In this document: piece by piece, positions 7,216 through 8,760 of the stretch
Layout: every line of letters begins with the position of its first letter
Position numbering within the stretch: the stretch's first letter is position 1
Source: JADFOB01 sp964651325
GTDB taxonomy: Bacteria > Planctomycetota > Phycisphaerae > UBA1845
DNA length: 8,760 nt
Assembly (NCBI GenBank): GCA_964651325.1
Contig: CAZYXP010000165.1
Location: 1 to 8,760 of the forward strand
Direction: 5' to 3'
Position numbers and translations under genes: made by a program
Notes under the pieces: model-generated
Told to the model about the DNA's origin: nothing
The model's database searches: none
Seen by the model: only the letters and a program-made list of their open reading frames with translations

Positions 7216-7337
7216 ATTACCTGGACGCGTTTCTTCAAGCGCCGGAGGCGGTAATCCCGGGCACCGCGATGAAGAACTTCGAGCTGTGGGACGAGGAACG
7301 GGCCGCGCTGGTCGCGTTCCTGCTGGCCCGGCGATGA
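7216..7337 (+). CDS. Class I cytochrome c, C-terminal fragment emerging from the gap
   Basis: Immediately after the gap, frame 3 (codons beginning at 7218) reads YLDAFLQAPEAVIPGTAM, then KNFELWDEERAALVAFLLARR, ending with TGA at 7335-7337. The IPGTAM-x-NF pattern is the sixth-ligand methionine region of class I c-type cytochromes (methionine codon at 7269-7271), and the DEERAALVAFL stretch is the usual final helix packing on the haem. The CxxCH haem attachment site and the export signal must lie in or beyond the gap. The protein would be periplasmic or membrane-anchored and carry electrons. It converges on the selenoprotein gene, with 20 bases between the two stop codons. Confidence 0.8.
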
Positions 7338-7357
7338 TCCGATCGGTCGCGATCAGG

Positions 7358-8386
7358 CTAAAGCTCCTCGTCGATGATCTTCTTGAACGCGTCGAACGGC
7401 TGCGCGCCCGACAGGAATCGCCCGTTGATGAAAAACGCCGGCGTACCCGTTACGCCGAACTTCTTTGCGTCAGACGCCTCACGCTGGATCGCGGCGCGGT
7501 ATTTGCCGGACGACAGGCAACTGGAGAAGGCATCCATATCCAGTCCCAGGTCGGTCGCGTATTGCTTCAGATCGTCGTCCGTAAGCTTTCGCTGATTCGT
7601 AAAGAGTTTGTCGTGATAGTCCCAGAAACGCTCTTGTTCGTTGGCGCACTGCGCGGCCTCCGCAGCGGGCAAGGCTCGATTGTGCATCGGAAGCGGATAG
7701 TCGCGGAAAATTATCTTGACGCGGTCGCCGTAGGTGCTCTGAATCTTCGCTAGGGTCGGACCGACCCTTGAGCAATACGGTCATTGAAAGTCGGAAAACT
7801 CGTAGATGGTCACCTTGGCTTCGGCGAGACCCTTGATCGGATCGTCGGCCTTGGTAGCAATATCGACGCGAGGCGGGCTTAGTGCGATGTGAATCGGCGT
7901 CTTCTGCTTGAGCTGTTTCAGGAGATTCTTTTGAGCGGCGTTTCTACGCTGCGTGCTCAGCCGCCCGCGGATGCTCGCGGCTGACTGCTCCAGCGTTTTA
8001 CCCCGCATACGGGCCTTGTTGGCATCGTAGAACGCTTTGATCTCGTCCTGCGTGACGGGCAAAGTGAGTTCTGCGATCCGTTCGCCGATCACCTGTTGTA
8101 CCGTCTTACCTTGGGCGGCCGCATCGGAAGCCAGCGCCTTTTCCAGGATCATCTGATCCAGCACGCGGCGCCGCGCTGAGTAGAGCGACTGCGCCAACTT
8201 CATGTTTGATTTCAACGCCAGCGCGTCCACCTCCAGCAGCGAGATCACCGTGCCGCTAACGGTTGCAGCCACACCCGCGTCCGCATTCTTGATGTCTGAG
8301 CCGGACGGAGGAGCCGCTGTCGCCGAAACTACGGAGAGCAGGCCGATCACACCGATCGACACGCATGTATATTTGAGTCTTGACAT
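7358..8386 (-). CDS. Selenocysteine-containing DsbA-like thiol-disulfide oxidoreductase with SurA/PpiC-like N-terminal region
   Basis: Read from ATG 8386 to TAG 7358 the frame has 342 residues, interrupted once by TGA at 7783-7781. The TGA falls exactly at the first active-site cysteine of a DsbA-type thioredoxin fold (EFSDFQ-U202-PYC205-SRV). Both sides are intact: upstream TIYEFSDF forms the first strand, and downstream come PTLAKIQ, IIFRDYPLPMH, the FWDYHDKLF helix, and the cis-proline loop GVTGTPAFFINGR with P316. C247 and C290 lie in helical regions. A hairpin resembling a bacterial SECIS follows the TGA, so I read it as selenocysteine. Residues 1-25 form a signal peptide, giving a periplasmic protein. 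Residues about 38-170 resemble the N-terminal chaperone-like helical region of SurA/PpiC proteins (LDQMILEKALASDAAAQGK, then VTQDEIKAFYDANKARM). It would catalyse thiol-disulfide exchange in the envelope. The alternative, a nonsense mutation of TGC or TGT, is less likely given the hairpin and the open second half. Confidence 0.85.
7752..7768 (-). promoter_or_regulatory. Bacterial SECIS-like hairpin downstream of the in-frame TGA
   Basis: On the minus strand, AGGGTC (7768-7763) pairs perfectly with GACCCT (7757-7752) and leaves the loop GGTCC (7762-7758). Exactly 18 bases separate the TGA from the loop GG. In the E. coli fdhF SECIS, recalled from memory, the loop AGGUCU likewise puts GGUC 18 bases after UGA, where SelB reads the GU. 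The lower stem here is weak (isolated C-G pairs only), which is tolerated in many bacterial SECIS elements. Confidence 0.8.
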
Positions 8387-8760
8387 ATTGGCCTACCCTT
8401 ACCCTTTCATGAATCACTAAGGAACACCAGGTTCGAACACGACTCGTACCTCCGTTTGGCCCGGCCGAGGGTCGCCTCTTCGTCTAGGCCGGCGGCAGTG
8501 CATGCGAAGGCACGCCCCAGCATTATACCGAGTCACCGCGAGACTGCCAGCCATCACCAAAGCCGCCGGGAAGTGCGTCACAATCCCCAATGCACCGGTC
8601 GCGGTATCGTCGCCCCAATCCGTTTCTAAGGCAGACTGCCAGCCCGGCAAGGGTGCATGACAGTCTTGGCGGTGTCCAAGGATCGCCCGTGCCCCGTTTA
8701 CGGGGCGTTCCCGCGAAGCGGGCTACTAGGCCGGTCCTTTAGGGCCGGTCAGAGATCATC
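8387..8760. other. Region upstream of the selenoprotein gene, no confident gene
   Basis: A minus-strand frame ending at TAG 8417, thirty bases before the selenoprotein ATG, has no ATG or GTG start: its longest version begins at a TTG (8650), and it continues open into the palindromes at the right end. It contains a hydrophobic stretch (GALGIVTHFPAALVMAG) but no family I recognise, so I do not call it a gene. The selenoprotein start is preceded by an AAGGG/GGTAGG purine stretch (plus-strand 8391-8401) that serves as its likely ribosome binding site. Confidence 0.4.
8691..8748. repeat. Cluster of three consecutive GC-rich hairpins
   Basis: Three stem-loops follow one another: GCCCCG (8691-8696) with CGGGGC (8701-8706) around TTTA; CCCGC (8710-8714) with GCGGG (8718-8722) around GAA; and CCGGTCC (8731-8737) with GGGCCGG (8742-8748) around TTTA, including one G-T pair. 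Stems one and three share the same TTTA loop. The cluster looks like a REP/BIME-type intergenic element or a strong structured 3' end of a transcript lying to the right. Confidence 0.5.

Noticed and set aside
7358..7687. Separate 109-residue thioredoxin-like gene starting at MHNRAL
   Set aside because: It would lack the first strand and the whole active site of the fold. The preceding 31 codons plus the TGA supply exactly those parts in frame.
7112..7753. Plus-strand open frame across the N gap and antisense to the selenoprotein
   Set aside because: It is built on N bases and is antisense to a clear DsbA-like domain. The genuine plus-strand coding after the gap is the short cytochrome c tail in another frame.
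7781..7783. TGA as a nonsense mutation making a pseudogene
   Set aside because: It sits at the one position where selenocysteine is expected, is followed by a SECIS-like hairpin at the right distance, and the downstream half shows no other damage. It is not fully excluded without the selenocysteine machinery genes.
8428..8437. CAGGTTCGAA, identical to part of the tRNA-Arg T arm, as a possible attachment-site duplicate
   Set aside because: Only ten bases match, the T-stem partner is absent, and there is no integrase gene in the window.
8417..8650. 77-codon minus-strand open frame upstream of the selenoprotein gene
   Set aside because: It has no ATG or GTG start, no recognisable family, and runs into palindromic repeats. 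The evidence is too weak to call a gene.

Overview
The window (about 60% GC, with a 100-base run of N at 7116-7215) looks like a scaffold from an uncultured bacterium, most likely of the Planctomycetota. That placement is an inference. It rests on a prepilin-like protein remnant with the planctomycete-style H-X(9-10)-DG C-terminal motif, a stand-alone AAA+ ATPase, and dispersed GC-rich palindromes between genes. No rRNA or other firm taxonomic marker is present.

Layout. 1-409: non-coding, with two small palindromes. 410-1768 (+): AAA+ ATPase with an N-terminal winged-helix-like region. 1769-2194: non-coding, with a hairpin and a perfect 14-base tandem repeat. 2195-2268 (+): tRNA-Arg(CCU). 2359-3102 (-): decayed remnant of a prepilin-like protein plus further coding-like sequence upstream. 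3182-5464 (+): large fusion of a thioredoxin-reductase-like FAD/NAD(P) module, a polytopic NapH/NosR-like membrane domain and two 4Fe-4S clusters. 5630-6487 (-) and 6596-7115 (-): anti-sigma factor with a zinc finger and a Cys/His-rich extracytoplasmic tail, and its ECF sigma factor, whose start lies in the gap. 7216-7337 (+): the last 39-40 codons of a class I cytochrome c, running out of the gap. 7358-8386 (-): a DsbA-like thiol-disulfide oxidoreductase read through one in-frame TGA. 8387-8760: non-coding, ending in three consecutive hairpins.

The main result is the last gene. A conventional reading gives two ORFs (8386-7781 and 7687-7358). They are in the same frame and separated by a single TGA that sits exactly where the first active-site cysteine of the DsbA CPYC motif should be (FSDFQ-TGA-PYCSRV). 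Eighteen bases past the TGA, a perfect hairpin presents a GGUCC loop, the geometry of a bacterial SECIS element. The gene is therefore best read as a 342-residue selenoprotein with a U-P-Y-C active site, carrying a signal peptide and a SurA/PpiC-like N-terminal region.

Several genes share a redox theme: an NAD(P)H-dependent flavin/iron-sulfur membrane protein, a cytochrome c, an exported selenium-dependent thiol oxidoreductase, and a sigma/anti-sigma pair whose sensor domain is rich in cysteine and histidine. They lie on both strands and across an assembly gap, so a joint envelope-redox function is only a hypothesis.
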